NCBI GenBank assembly: GCA_016800925.1
Contig: JABCPU010000309.1
Location: 16,666-80,665 of the forward strand
Source: Suillus spraguei
Lineage: Eukaryota; Basidiomycota; Agaricomycetes; Boletales; Suillaceae
Length of the DNA: 64,000 bases
Direction of reading: 5' to 3'
Made by a program: the position numbers and the translations under genes. Numbering within the stretch: the stretch's first letter is position 1; each line of letters opens with the position of its first letter. The notes beneath the pieces are model-generated. The model ran no database searches and was not told where the DNA came from. It worked only from the letters and a program-made list of their open reading frames with translations. This document shows, one piece after another, positions 1-10,482 of this stretch.

Positions 1-1685
1 CCCTGACCCAATTGCTGCAACCACGCTGCTCCTAGCATCTCCACCACCTCAGCCTCTTCTGCCTCACTCCTGATAACCACTAGCAGTGGTGCGATGGAAT
101 CGTGGGCTGCATGCAATGAGAAGGCACATGGCATCATCCAAGACCATATCTCAGACACCCTCCTCATGAAGACACAAGTGTGTGCAACAGCAAAGGTGCT
201 TTTTGATGAACTTGCAAAAATCCACAATACATCAAGCGTCGCCAGTGCCTTCTACATCTTTGAACAACTCATTGCTTTGAAGTGGGATGGTGCTTCACAG
301 ATTAATGACCACATTGCAAAGTTCCACAGTCTTGGGTCGCACCTAACAGGCATGAATTTCACCATTGATTCCAGAATCATCACATTTGCGCTTATGCGCT
401 CCCTTCCTGATACATCTGACTGGCGCACTTTCACCTCCTCTGTCCTCAATACCATCGCAGAAAAGGACCTCACTTTCAATGCAATTGAGACCAAAGTCAT
501 TGCAGAGGTCGCATGCCAACCTGTTGCTGCCTCAAGTGTACATACTGCAGCAAGTGCAAAACCTGAAACATGGTGCGCACTACATCAAACAGCTATGCAT
601 GACATGCGAGACTGCAATGTGATCAAGGAGCAAAGCTACATGCTCAAGGAGGGAAAGAAGAAAAAGAAGGACAAGGCAAAGAAAGCAGAATCACCTGCAG
701 ACTCAGACTCTGAAGTAGACACTAAGAGTGCTGCAGTTAGAGAACATGTACATATCTCTAAGGCTTTGGCAAAGCATGTTCAGGCTTACTCCGCGTCTGT
801 CACTAAGGATCACCTGGATGTCATCATTGATTCAGGCGCCTCATCGCACATGGTCCCACATCGCACTTGGTTCAAACCAGGAACATGTCGCACAATCCAT
901 CCAGCATGAGAGATCAGTTTTGGTGATGACTCTACAGTGGATGCAATTGGAAAAGGAACCATCACCTTTTGCACCACTATACAAGGGCAAGTGGATAATG
1001 TTGAACTATCCAATACACTGCATGTGCCAGCCTTCACAATATTGCTCATATCAGTCTCCAAACTTGCATGCCATGGACTGTCCATGCGCTTTGATGCCTC
1101 AATGGATAAGTGTGGAGTCTACAAAGGTGCAAGCCTTGTCTTAACCACAAAGCATAAGAGTGGCCTATATCATGTCGAAGGTACTCTGCTCACCTTCACG
1201 GATCAAGTGCTCATGACAGTGGATATAAACCTCCTTCACTGAAGAATGGGATACATAGACATGGATTGCATACAGCGCATGATGGCAAATGGCCAACTTC
1301 CTGGGATTGATGCTATCACTGGAAAACCTACCTTCTGGGAGCTGTGCGCGCTAGGGAAGATGAAGAAACTTTCATTCCAACTCGCAACCAGTGCGTGCAC
1401 AACACGTGCCATCCAAATCATCCACACAGATGTAGTGGGCCAATTACCCCTAAATCATGTGAAGGATTCCGCTATTGGATGGTCATCGTCAATGATTATT
1501 CCAGATTCCCTTGGATCTATTTCCTGAAGCACAAGAGCGACATACTCGAGCAGTACAAGCAATGGAAGAAAGATGTTCAAATATTCTTCTGCTCTGAAAT
1601 CCATGAAGAGCGCTTTTCTGTGCTTCACACTGAATTTATGCACAGTGATGGTGGAGGGGAATACACTGGTAACAACATGCACAAG
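1..1685 (+). pseudogene. Copia-type retrotransposon remnant (Copia-1): gag, protease and part of integrase
   Basis: One frame runs from near the left edge to about 1455, with in-frame TGA stops at 907-909 and 1240-1242; it then continues in another frame to about 1685. In order: a UBN2-type gag (about 94-560), a short cysteine/histidine cluster (WCALHQTAMHDMRDC, spacing C-X2-H-X4-H-X4-C) before a lysine-rich stretch, an aspartic protease with the DSGASSHM motif (about 829-852), and the start of an integrase core (IIHTDVVGQL, then HSDGGGEYTGN near 1640). The integrase is cut off where the repeat at 1686 begins, and no RT or RNase H follows. The two stops and the frameshift mean it is dead. The 5' LTR, if any, lies outside the window. 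Confidence 0.85.
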
Positions 1686-1890
1686 GTTTTACATAGATGG
1701 GTGGGCCGACATGGAGGCATATTGCATATATGGGTGGGCCTAGATATGTATCATAAAGACGTACAGCTGATGTAGCCACCAGAGAATCAAACACATAGGA
1801 TACATGCACCCTATGAGTGCATATACCTACCATCAACCACCAAAATCTAAACCCCGAAGCACGAAAACCTGAATGCACCATGTCTGACAT
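1686..1890 (-). repeat. Dispersed repeat R1, inverted copy of 17592-17790
   Basis: On the minus strand this segment closely matches the plus strand from 17592: a stretch of roughly 130 bp containing GGTGCATGTATCCTATGTG, followed by copies of the GGCCCACCC minisatellite unit. Its edge is fused directly to the broken Copia-1 integrase, so R1 or the unit carrying it was joined there by insertion or rearrangement. It has no coding capacity that I can support. Confidence 0.7.
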
Positions 1891-3176
1891 TCATCGATAA
1901 TTGAGGTGCCGGGTGCCAAGTCCCGAAACCTGGAACTCAAAACTGGAGATTCAAACTAGATATTTCCTGAATTCCGGATACCCGGACACCCGAAACATAA
2001 CACACAAGGTGAAAGATTTAAAGTCCATGTGTTGAGTCATCTAGTGCTGAGTGCCGGGTATGGGTGCAGAGTACCGAAACTAGAAACTAGAAACTTGAGG
2101 TTCAAGACAAAACAGACATCTACCAAAATGTGTGGATCAAAGTTTTGTTGTTGCCTGACATTTGTCTGAGTCCCGAGGACCGAACCCCAAAATTGTGGAC
2201 TACCGGGTTTTGGGATTCGGGGTTTGGCACTTGAGATTCGAGATTTGAGATGAAAAAGATATCTACCAAAAATGTGTGGATCAAAGTCATTTTATTGCCT
2301 AACATTTTTTGGTCTCAAGTGCAGAAGCCTGAGTACCAAACCCCAAACCCCTAAATAGTAGACTACCGGAGTTCGGAGTTCGGAGTTCAGCACTTAGAAT
2401 GTGTGGATTAATAGGTGTCTATTGCCTCACATTGTTCTGAGTCCCGAGTCGCGAGTGCTGGGTGCCAGGGTTCAAGGTTCAGCACTGACAATATGTTGAT
2501 CAATATCTTTCACATTATGAGTACCAAGTCCCGAGTCCCGAGTGCCGGGTGCTGGAGTTCGGGGTTTGGCACATAAAATATGTGGATCGAGATCTTTCAC
2601 ATTGTTATGAGTCCCAAGTCCCGATCCCCGAGTGCCAGGTGCCGGAGTTCAGGGTTCGGCACTCAACATGTGTAAATCAATATCTTTGTATTGCCTCACA
2701 TTGTTCTAACTCCCAGGTGCCAGGGTTCGGGGTTCAGTGTTAAATTATGTGGATCGATATCTTTCACATTGTTATGAGTCCCAAGTCCCAATTCCCAACT
2801 GCCGGGTGCCAGAGTTCGGGGTTCGGCACTCCACAGGTGTAAATCAATATCTTTGTATTGCCTCACATTGTTCTAACTCCCAGGTGCCGTGGTTCAGGGT
2901 TCGGTGTTAAAATATGTGCATCAATATCTTTCACATTGTTATAAGTTCCAAGGCCCAAGTCCCAAGTGCCGGGTGCCGGAGTTCAGGGTTTGGCACTCAA
3001 CATGTGTGAATCAATATCTCTGTATTGCCTCACATTGTTCTAAGTCCCAGGTACCGAGTCCTGGGTGCCAGGGGTTGGGGTTTGGCACTGAAAATATGTA
3101 GATCAATATTTTTCACATGGTGATGAGTCCCAAGTCCCGGGTCCTGGGGTTTGGGGTTCGGCACTTAAGATATACA
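1891..3176. repeat. Degenerate minisatellite block A
   Basis: A non-coding array built from short variants such as GAGTCCCGAGTGCCGGGTGC, arranged in higher-order units of about 165-180 bp. The anchor phrase TTTCACATTGTTATGAGTCC recurs near 2585, 2763, 2930 and 3108. Units contain a GTGTGGATCAATATCTTT phrase followed by a G-rich GGGTTCGGCACT phrase. Short ORFs across it repeat the same peptides and are not genes. A second block of the same family lies at 4490-5488. Confidence 0.8.
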
Positions 3177-3533
3177 TAAGCCACTTCCGCTTAAAGTCAC
3201 CTTCCGAGACTTAGGATTGATTCCTATAGTCTATATCTCCGACTCTATCTTCGGATAGTCTACCTCTGTTAGTTTCTAGTTAGGAACTCGTTCCAAAACT
3301 AGCCTTAATCTCTGTCCCCTCCTTACGTTCCGAATAACCTTCGGACATACCATATCCAATACCTTCGGACACCCGGATCCGTCACACAACTCCTTCCGGG
3401 TCTTCGGACGAATAACTCCTCCCTGAAATAAGGGGCATTACTCGAGAAAGGGGCACAGTGCACAAACTGAGGCCAAAGCCCTTCGGATCTCTCTACCCTT
3501 GAGTACAGTCTTAACATGAACCCCATATTTGAC
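3177..3533. repeat. LTR fragment (3' part), same family as 62863-63631
   Basis: About 355 bp match the right-hand half of the LTR at 62863-63631, from the shared TAAGCCACT to the terminal CAGTCTTAACA. The 5' part is missing and the block begins abruptly at the edge of minisatellite block A. Differences from the other copy are scattered single-base changes and small indels. What follows could be the internal region of the same element, but that is unproven. Confidence 0.75.
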
Positions 3534-3673
3534 ACCCAAACATTGAGTCCTGGGAATTGTCTGGGTCAGCCTATGTCGGAGTTTGAATTTCTTATCCATC
3601 CATCAGTGACTCATATCATCACCTTTTCACTATCTGTCAGTTTCATTGCCAGCATCACACTCTTGTATTAGCC

Positions 3674-4476
3674 ATGCCTGAAACTCCTGCATCCACATCT
3701 GGCACTCCAAATACTGGACATCACTGGCAACCCATGAAGCTGAACCTTCAAGATGTTTCTTGTACTTTGAATATGGCTGCATTGCGCATCTGAGCATGTA
3801 TCTCTCAATATCAGATGGAGGCTGCTAACAACCCTCCCTCTTCTGCCCGGATCATGTACTTTAAGGCCAGGCTGCAATGGGAGATCAATGTAAGTGACTG
3901 ATGACCGGATGACCAGCTGACTTTGGTGGGCAATGCTGAGATTTCCAACAGACATTTGTTATGCCACTCCTGCAGTACTCAGCTGCAAGGAACATTGTTT
4001 CCGTTGTTCCAAGCCTGGTCACTCATATCCTGACATTGTATCCCATGCTCACCTGGAACACTGTTCCAGACCACATATTTTAATCCCACCTATGTCAGTT
4101 TGATGATGTCGCAGCTCCAGGACATCCATCCCGGATTATTCCCAGCTATGATACTCCATGGTGGATGGGACACACCAAAATTCTGAATGAACCATGGCAA
4201 TGGGGTCAAATCATGAGGTCCTGTGTTGTTCACTACCAGCATTGGATGGAAAATGGAGTTGAGTATAATGGCTTGGTTCTTCCTGAGGAGGTAAATGACT
4301 CATCAGGCCCATCAGTGATGGGACTTAAGATGATTCAAGCATGCCTGGTAGCATTGATGGAGGAGCAAGATGAGGGTATCCATGAGAAGATGGCAGAGGT
4401 GAAGATGTACACTGACATGCTACAGAGATTGAAGAGAGGCAGGGGAGTGGAGTCCTCTTCACTGTGTTCAGAATAG
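3674..4476 (+). pseudogene. Broken ORF of unknown identity, possibly a retroelement internal region
   Basis: A reading frame starts at ATG 3674 (MPETPASTSGTPNTGHHW) and is quickly interrupted by stops and frame changes. Peptide-like coding continues in pieces and ends with an open 103-residue segment at 4165-4476, which has a helical, charged C-terminal half ending in LKRGRGVESSSL. I do not recognise the family. Its position just after an LTR fragment suggests a gag-like relic, but there is no zinc knuckle, protease or RT to confirm it. The 3534-3673 stretch before it has nothing recognisable. Confidence 0.35.
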
Positions 4477-4489
4477 AGAGGTCTTCATT

Positions 4490-5488
4490 TCATACATGAT
4501 GTAAAATATTATATTCTGTCCAAATGATTGTCTTGACTCCCGAATATTTAGTTCTGGATTTTGAGGACTGGATTTAAAGTCCGGATGTAGAGTCCTAAAT
4601 CCCAAATGCTGAGTGGTGAATGCCTGAGTGCCAAGGTACTCAGAGTTTGGGACTCAATTCATGGGACTCGACTTCTGAATGGCAAGTGCCGAATGCGGGG
4701 TGCTGCATGCAAAGTCCTGAAACAAGCAACTCTTGATTTGAGATGAAACATATATCTACCACACATGTGTGGAGCAAAGTTTTTCATTGCCTCACATTTT
4801 TCTGAGTGCCGAGTCACAAATCTTAGGTACCAAACCCTGAACCCAGAAATTGTGGACTACTGGATTTCGGGGTTTGAAGTTTGGCACTCAAGATTTGAGA
4901 CGAAATAGATATCTCCCAAAAATGTGTGGATTAAAGTTTTTTCTTTGCCTCACATTTTTCTGAGTCCCAAGTGAAGAATCCCGCATGCCGAACCCCGAAA
5001 CTGTGGACTTCCAGATGTTGAGATTCAGGGTTCAGCACTAACAATGTGTGGGTCAAAGTCTCTTTATTGGTTCTGAGTCCTGAGTGCCAGGTACTGGGTG
5101 CAAAGTCCCAAAAATTGACACTCAAGATTCCAGACCACAATGATACCTACCAAAAATTTGTGGATTAAAATCTTTTTATTGCCCCATATTCACTTAAAAT
5201 GTGTGGATCAATATCTTTCACATTGTTATGAGTCCCAAGTTCCAGGTGCCAGGGTTTGGGGTTCGGCACTCACAATGTGTGGATCAATATCTTTCACATT
5301 GTTCTGAGTCCTGAGTCCTGAGTCCCGTGTGCCGGATGCCGGGGCTTGGGGTTCAGCACTTAAAATGTGTGAATGAATATCTTTCACATTGTTATGAGTC
5401 CCGAGTCCCGAGTGCTGGGTGCCGGCATTTGGCATTCAGCACTTAATATGTGTGAATTCATATCTTTCACATTGTTATGAGTCCCAAG
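4490..5488. repeat. Degenerate minisatellite block B
   Basis: Same family as block A: recurring GAGTCCCGAGT, GTGCCGGGTGCCGG and GTGTGGATCAATATCTTTCACATT phrases. The last units (about 5190-5488) are the most regular, with a period of about 85-90 bp. The block ends exactly where the Copia-2 LTR begins, so Copia-2 apparently inserted into this satellite. Confidence 0.75.
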
Positions 5489-5674
5489 TGTTGAATAGTC
5501 AAATGTTACATGGACCTCAGACATTACCGGTATTATTAGAAAAGCATGGACATACTTACAGCTGCTCTTTACTCTACCTACCTCAGTGACTTGCTAGTCT
5601 ACTGAGGTGAGCATATGCTACTTACACATTCATTACTTAGTACTGACTACTACTGCAGCTTACCTATTGCTGCA
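5489..5674 (+). repeat. Putative 5' LTR of Copia-2
   Basis: A 186 bp segment starts TGTTGAATAG and ends TTGCTGCA. It lies between the minisatellite and a well-supported primer-binding site. TG...CA ends and a short length are usual for Copia LTRs. The matching 3' LTR is not present because the right half of the element is gone, so the left boundary is inferred from the TG and the end of the satellite. Confidence 0.55.
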
Positions 5675-5689
5675 GGTTATGAGCCCTGC
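5675..5689 (+). promoter_or_regulatory. Copia-2 primer-binding site, half-tRNA iMet type
   Basis: GGTTATGAGCCCTGC begins directly after the LTR. Its reverse complement GCAGGGCTCATAACC equals the anticodon stem-loop of fungal initiator tRNA-Met, as I recall the yeast sequence. Several Copia and Ty5-type elements are known to prime from the internal half of cleaved initiator tRNA rather than from its 3' end. The match and position fit that mode. Confidence 0.7.
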
Positions 5690-5877
5690 TTGACGCAGAA
5701 GAGCAAACCTTGGACACTGAATTTTTTAGGTTGCCTAATTAGGGAATTTGCGAAAAACAGTTCACACAAAACAAACAATGCCAAATACAGCGCCAGAGCC
5801 AGTGGATAGCAGCACCATTGCCATATTGCCTATTTTTGGAAGGCTGCCACTGCTCTCAGTATTGAGCATCAAATATA

Positions 5878-8043
5878 ATGTCTTTCACCACTAAACTAGG
5901 AGACGACTTTCTTCGGGTACCCAAATTGACTGCAGATGGAGAAAACTGGGTGAGTTACAAGGAAAGACTGCTTTGGTCCATAGACACTACAGGCTTAGTT
6001 GGCCATTTGGACGGCACAACAACAAAACCGGTAGACCCTGCAACATTGTCAGGAAGAGGCCAGTCATGGAGTCCAACAACTGCAGATGAGTTGAAGGAAG
6101 TGGTGGAATATCAGAAGGCTATGAAAGAATGGTGACTTTGTGATGCTGTAGTCAAACAGCAGATTGCAGGTACAATCCCAGACATGCTCTTTACCAGAAT
6201 AATGTTACAAACTGGGGTGGCATCACCAGCGACAGTGAAAAGACACAGACAGTCTGCTGGGAAGTTCTACAATGTCCAGGAGAGGACAAGGTGAAAGTAC
6301 GAAGAACGCGTTCCAAGTACTATCAAGGGTTCAGCCTCGAAGACTAGTCTAAGAGGTTCTACGAGAATAGAGACTAAGGCTAAGGAGTGCTTAGACTTAG
6401 AGATGATTCAAGACGATTTAGGTTGGGGACCTAAGCAAAGGATATTCCAGGTAAAACCCAATAAGATTAAAGTAAGGTAACAAGCATAATACAATGTGCT
6501 TAAATAAGCCAATATGTGCGCACGGACCAAGAGAGACGTGAGAACATAAGTGTGTATCCAAAGAAAGAAGGCGACTATAGTACAGATGCGTTGAGCATAT
6601 GAGTCAGAGTCACATTACGTAATATACAAGGTAAAGGAGACGAAAAATGAATAGGGGCACATACGACTGTAACAAATAAAGTCTCTCTCCATGGCAGCAG
6701 AGATCTTTACCTACTTGGCCAACATGTTTCAGAAGCGCTCCAGAATAATTTCTGTTGAGCTACTCTGCAAGCTGCAGGACCTGAAGTGCCAGGAGAAAGG
6801 GAACGTCCATGACCACTTTGACAAGATGCTTGCCATTAGGGAGCAATTGTCCTCAATGGGTCAAGATCCATCAGATGACAGTTTCACTGCAATTATTCTT
6901 GGTTCCCTGCCCATGTCCTATGACCCACACCTATCCACATTGATAGCGTCAGTCAGAGTCACCAGTACAGACCTTACTCCAGATATCTTGATGGCCGCCA
7001 TCATTGATGAGTATGACCGATGCACCACAAAGGGGAAGAAATCCACACCTTCCAATAACGATGCCGCCTACACTGCAAATTCCAATGGCAAGAAGCACTG
7101 CTTCAAGGGTGAGTGTCACAACTGTGGGAAGAAAGGTCATATGAAGGTGGACTGCTGGGCTGATGGTGGAGGAAAAGCTGGGGAGAAGCCGGGCTCTAGC
7201 AAGGCCAAAGGCAAGAAGTCCGATACAGCTGCGGCTGCCAAGGACAAGGACGATGAGGATGAACCAGAGGGTGTTTGGTTAGTGCATGGTTGGAATGATG
7301 AAGTGGATTGGCTCACAGAGGTAGATGAAGATGATGTACCTTCAATTGATGACATCCAGGATGATGATGAAGAGGCCTACACCAAGACCTTTGACTATGC
7401 TATGCTCACCAACTCTGGTAGAGAAGATAGCGACCACACAGAGCTATACGACTCTGGTGCCTCCCATCATATGTCATCATACCGAGACCATTTCCAGAAT
7501 TTTGTGATGATCCCACCAAAGCCTATCACCACTGCCGATAAGCACACCTTCCAAGCCATAGGAAAAGGCGACCTACTGATCAGTCTACCTAATGGCAAGA
7601 GTCACACCCACATTCTCCTCAAAAATGTCCTATATGCACCCAAGATGGGCTTAACGCTTGTCTTGGTCAGCAAGCTAGTGGCCACTGGGTATGCTGCACT
7701 ATTCCATGAGACAACTTGCAAGATCTTCGATGCCAAGAAGAGGAAGCTAGGGGAGATTCCAGTCAATAAAGGACGACACTGTGTCAAAGCTCTGAGAAAG
7801 CTATTTGCAGGTGTTGCCAGCACAAAAGAACCACTCACCATGGAGGAAGTTCATGTTAGGCTAGGGCACATCGCACCTGAAGCCATTAGAAAGATGCTGC
7901 ACGATGGCACAATTACCAGAATCACTCTCGACCCCGCTCACACCACTATGGGAGCATACGAATCTTGCGAATATGCTAAGGCAACACGGAAGGCTATTGG
8001 TAAAGTGCGACACCTACCTAGACATGAGAAGCTTGGTGATGAG
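5878..8043 (+). pseudogene. Copia-2 gag-pol fragment, split by a solo LTR
   Basis: Gag starts at ATG 5878 (MSFTTKLGDDFLRVPKLTAD), a gag-polyprotein start typical of Copia. A TGA stop lies at 6133, after which the frame reads on. The Gypsy solo LTR 6203-6674 interrupts gag, which resumes at about 6690. Then come a CCHC knuckle (CHNCGKKGHMKVDC, about 7117-7158), an acidic linker, a protease (LYDSGASHHM, about 7444-7473), and a GAG-pre-integrase region (VRLGHIAPEAIRKMLHDG). The element is cut at 8043 by another Gypsy LTR; integrase, RT and RNase H are missing and do not resume after 17591. Copia-2 is a different family from Copia-1. Confidence 0.88.
6203..6674 (-). repeat. Solo LTR of the Gypsy chromovirus family
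   Basis: 472 bp, from TGTTACAAACTGGGG to CGACTGTAACA, flanked on both sides by AATAA (6198-6202 and 6675-6679), a perfect 5 bp target-site duplication. It is homologous along its length to the LTRs at 8044, 9986 and 17127. It sits in Copia-2 gag. One LTR with an intact TSD indicates loss of the internal region by LTR-LTR recombination. The strand is given by analogy with the full element. Confidence 0.9.
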
Positions 8044-8518
8044 TGTTACGAACTGGGGTGGCGTCACCAGCGACAGTGAAAAGACACAGACGGTCTGCTG
8101 GGAAGTTCTTACAATGTCCAAAAGAGGACAAGGCGAAAGTACAAGGAACATGTTCCGAGTACGATCAAGGGTTCAGCCTTAAAGACAAGTCTGAGAGGTA
8201 TCCGCGAGAATAGAGACTAAGGCTAAGGAGTGCCTAGACTTAGAGACGATTCAAGACGACTTAGGTTGGAGACCTAAGCGAAGGGGATTCCAGGTAAAAC
8301 CCAGTAAGATTAAAGTAGAGAATCTACTACAAGTACACTGTGCTTAAATAGGCCAATATGTGCGCACAGACCAAGAGAGACGTGAGAATGTAAGTGCGTA
8401 TCCAAAGAAGGAAGGCAACTATAGTACAGATGTGTTGAGCATATGAGTCAGAGTCGTGTTACATAATATACAAGGTAAATGAAGTAGAAAATGAATAGGG
8501 GCACGTATGATTGTAACA
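8044..8518 (-). repeat. Gypsy LTR (left LTR of the mini-element)
   Basis: 475 bp starting TGTTACGAACTGGGG and ending ATTGTAACA. It is inserted in the Copia-2 pre-integrase region. Immediately inside lies the C-rich complement of a polypurine tract (8519-8533), as at the left end of the full-length element, so this is the 3' LTR of a minus-strand element. Confidence 0.88.
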
Positions 8519-8551
8519 TTACCCCCTTTTTTACACGTAAAGTCACCAACT

Positions 8552-10099
8552 TTACTCACTTTGATTCGCATAGTAAATGGGATCATCGCTGAACTCGTAG
8601 TCTTCATCAGCAAACGACCCGCTCATCATATACTTGGCTTCTTCAAGACCAGCGCGATGCTTAGAGTCCTTCTTCTTCTCTCTTTGAATACGTTCGTTGT
8701 CAAGCTGTTTCTCCCAGGCACGAAGTGCATCATAGAATCCTTCATCCTTCCAAGTTAACTCGAAAGGGGGAGGTCCAACCCGGTGAGGACAGTAGAGGGA
8801 CAAATGAGTGGGCGACCAATATCTGCAAACCTTGCACTGATATTCCGCACAATTCTTCTGACGATGTCCAAGCAATCCGCAGACACGGCACTTCATGTTC
8901 TCGTCAGGGTTAGAATGAACTTTACGAAGAGGGGACGGAGAAATGATAGGCGTGGGGCTAGTGGATCTGGCGCGCTGCTTTCCCTTATTCTTCTTCATAC
9001 ATTTTAAGGCAAGGGTGTTAGCTCGCTTGAGTTGCGCCTGTTGAGCGGGAGATAACGTATATGCTGACATAGGGAGGTCCGGGGTAACTGCTCGTTCAGC
9101 AGCCGCAAGAAGTTCATTGGAGGAGGACGAAGACGTTATGCCAAAATCTTGTACTAAGACTGGCGAGACAGGATCCATAGGACCAAATGATGATGGAATG
9201 GACATAGGGGGATGGATACAAAGGTCGCGAAGTTGAGGACCGAGTGTTACCAACTCGGTGGCAGGGATACCTAATAGTTTAGCGGCCTCACACTGTTCCT
9301 CGGTGCAGGGTTCATATAACCAATCTGGGCAGTCGAGAGAAGTTGTAACGGGGAGTGATGACGTTGATTGTTCGATAGGGGATGGTGTTTGAGGGGATGC
9401 AAGGTCCGACTGCGTTTGTTGAAGATCAGTGATGGCTTCTTCTACTAGATTTCTAGCCACTCTAGTTTCAGCGACTGATTGCTGGATTGTTTCGACAACC
9501 TTGTTGGTGAGTTGTCCGATCTCTTGGACAGCAGTATATAAGCCAGTAAAGGCGTCAAGACTAGAATAAACACGCGAAGATGAGGGTGCTGGAATAGGAA
9601 GTGGCGTATCTTCCTGCGGAGAGGGAGGTCGAACAACGCCTGCTCGACGTTCGGCAATGATATGAATAGCTTCTTCAACATCATTTTTAAAAGAATCGGG
9701 AAACAGCAGCATAGCATAAGCACGAATGCGTTTTTGAAGATGTAAGAAGCGATGCCGGTATGTGGCTTCTGTAATATCTTTGGCGGTGACTTCGATAAGT
9801 GCTGCGGTGCGGATGATATTAACGAGGAGTAAGGCGGGGAAAGCGCCTCGTTCAGTAAGAATTCTTTCGATTTCAAGGGCATGTCCCTCGCAGAGGATGG
9901 CGGCTTCGATGTAAGAAGTGTTATCAATTTCAGTGGTGAGATTTCCGTATTGTTCGGTTTCAGAGTCGGAGTCATTGTTGGCGACTGTTACGAACTGGGG
10001 TGGCGTCACCAGCGACAGTGAAAAGACACAGGCGGTCTGCTGGGAGTTCTTACAACGTCCAGAAGAGGACGAGGTGAAAGTACTAGGAACGCGTTCCAA
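8552..10099 (-). CDS. Gypsy accessory ORF3, zinc-knuckle protein (open copy A)
   Basis: A 515-residue open frame on the minus strand. Its first ~38 residues are encoded by the adjoining LTR, and the part homologous to copy B starts near NNDSDSETEQ. Visible features: a helical region, a proline/serine-rich middle, a CCHC knuckle CRVCGLLGHRQKNC, a second Cys/His cluster CKVCRYWSPTHLSLYC, then a charged helix and an acidic tail (SDDPIYYANQSE). In the full-length element the same ORF lies downstream of integrase and chromodomain. The role is unknown; nucleic-acid binding is inferred from the knuckles. The frame is uninterrupted, but its natural N-terminus (about 13 residues in copy B) is replaced by LTR sequence. 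It is not a conventional gag, since the element has a separate gag. Confidence 0.7.
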   Translation of the reverse strand: MERVPSTFTSSSSGRCKNSQQTACVFSLSLVTPPQFVTVANNDSDSETEQYGNLTTEIDNTSYIEAAILCEGHALEIERILTERGAFPALLLVNIIRTAALIEVTAKDITEATYRHRFLHLQKRIRAYAMLLFPDSFKNDVEEAIHIIAERRAGVVRPPSPQEDTPLPIPAPSSSRVYSSLDAFTGLYTAVQEIGQLTNKVVETIQQSVAETRVARNLVEEAITDLQQTQSDLASPQTPSPIEQSTSSLPVTTSLDCPDWLYEPCTEEQCEAAKLLGIPATELVTLGPQLRDLCIHPPMSIPSSFGPMDPVSPVLVQDFGITSSSSSNELLAAAERAVTPDLPMSAYTLSPAQQAQLKRANTLALKCMKKNKGKQRARSTSPTPIISPSPLRKVHSNPDENMKCRVCGLLGHRQKNCAEYQCKVCRYWSPTHLSLYCPHRVGPPPFELTWKDEGFYDALRAWEKQLDNERIQREKKKDSKHRAGLEEAKYMMSGSFADEDYEFSDDPIYYANQSE

Positions 10100-10450
10100 G
10101 TACGATCAAGGTTTCAGCCTCAAGGATAAGTCCAAGAGGTATCCGCAAGAATAGAGACTAAGGCTAAGGAGTGCTTAGACTTAGAGACGATTCAAGACGA
10201 CTTAGGTTGGAGACCTAAGCGAAGGAGATTCCAGGTAAAACCCAGTAAGATTAAAGTAGGGAATCTACTACAAGTACACTGTGCTTAAATAGGCCAATAT
10301 GTGCGCACAGACCAAGAGAAGTGTGGGAACGTAAATGCGTATCCAAAGAAGGAAGGCAGCTATAGTACAGATGCGTTGAGCATATGAGTCAGAATCTCGT
10401 TATGTAATATATAAGTAAGAAAATGAATAGGGGCACGTACGATTGTAACA
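9986..10450 (-). repeat. Gypsy 3' LTR of the full-length element
   Basis: 465 bp, TGTTACGAACTGGGG to CGATTGTAACA. It is bounded on the right by the polypurine-tract complement. It is shared with the LTR-ORF3-LTR derivative, for which it is the 5' LTR. Confidence 0.88.
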
Positions 10451-10464
10451 TTACCCCCTTTTTA
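10451..10464 (-). promoter_or_regulatory. Polypurine tract of the Gypsy element
   Basis: On the minus strand, AAAAAGGGGGTAA lies directly before the 3' LTR, where plus-strand DNA priming occurs in LTR retrotransposons. The same tract is found at 8519-8533 in the mini-element. Confidence 0.7.
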
Positions 10465-10482
10465 CACGTAAAGTCACCGGCT

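Larger units (their letters stand above)
8044..10450 (-). mobile_element. Mini Gypsy derivative: LTR-ORF3-LTR
   Basis: Two LTRs (8044-8518 and 9986-10450) bracket 1467 bp that hold only ORF3 and the polypurine tract. Gag, protease, RT, integrase and the ORF3 N-terminus are absent, and the inner edge of the 9986 LTR abuts ORF3 directly. The right LTR is shared with the full-length element. It could be a deletion derivative amplified in trans, or a product of recombination or nested insertion. The outer flanks (ATGAG before 8044, GTTTT after 17591) do not match, so the locus has been rearranged. Confidence 0.65.
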
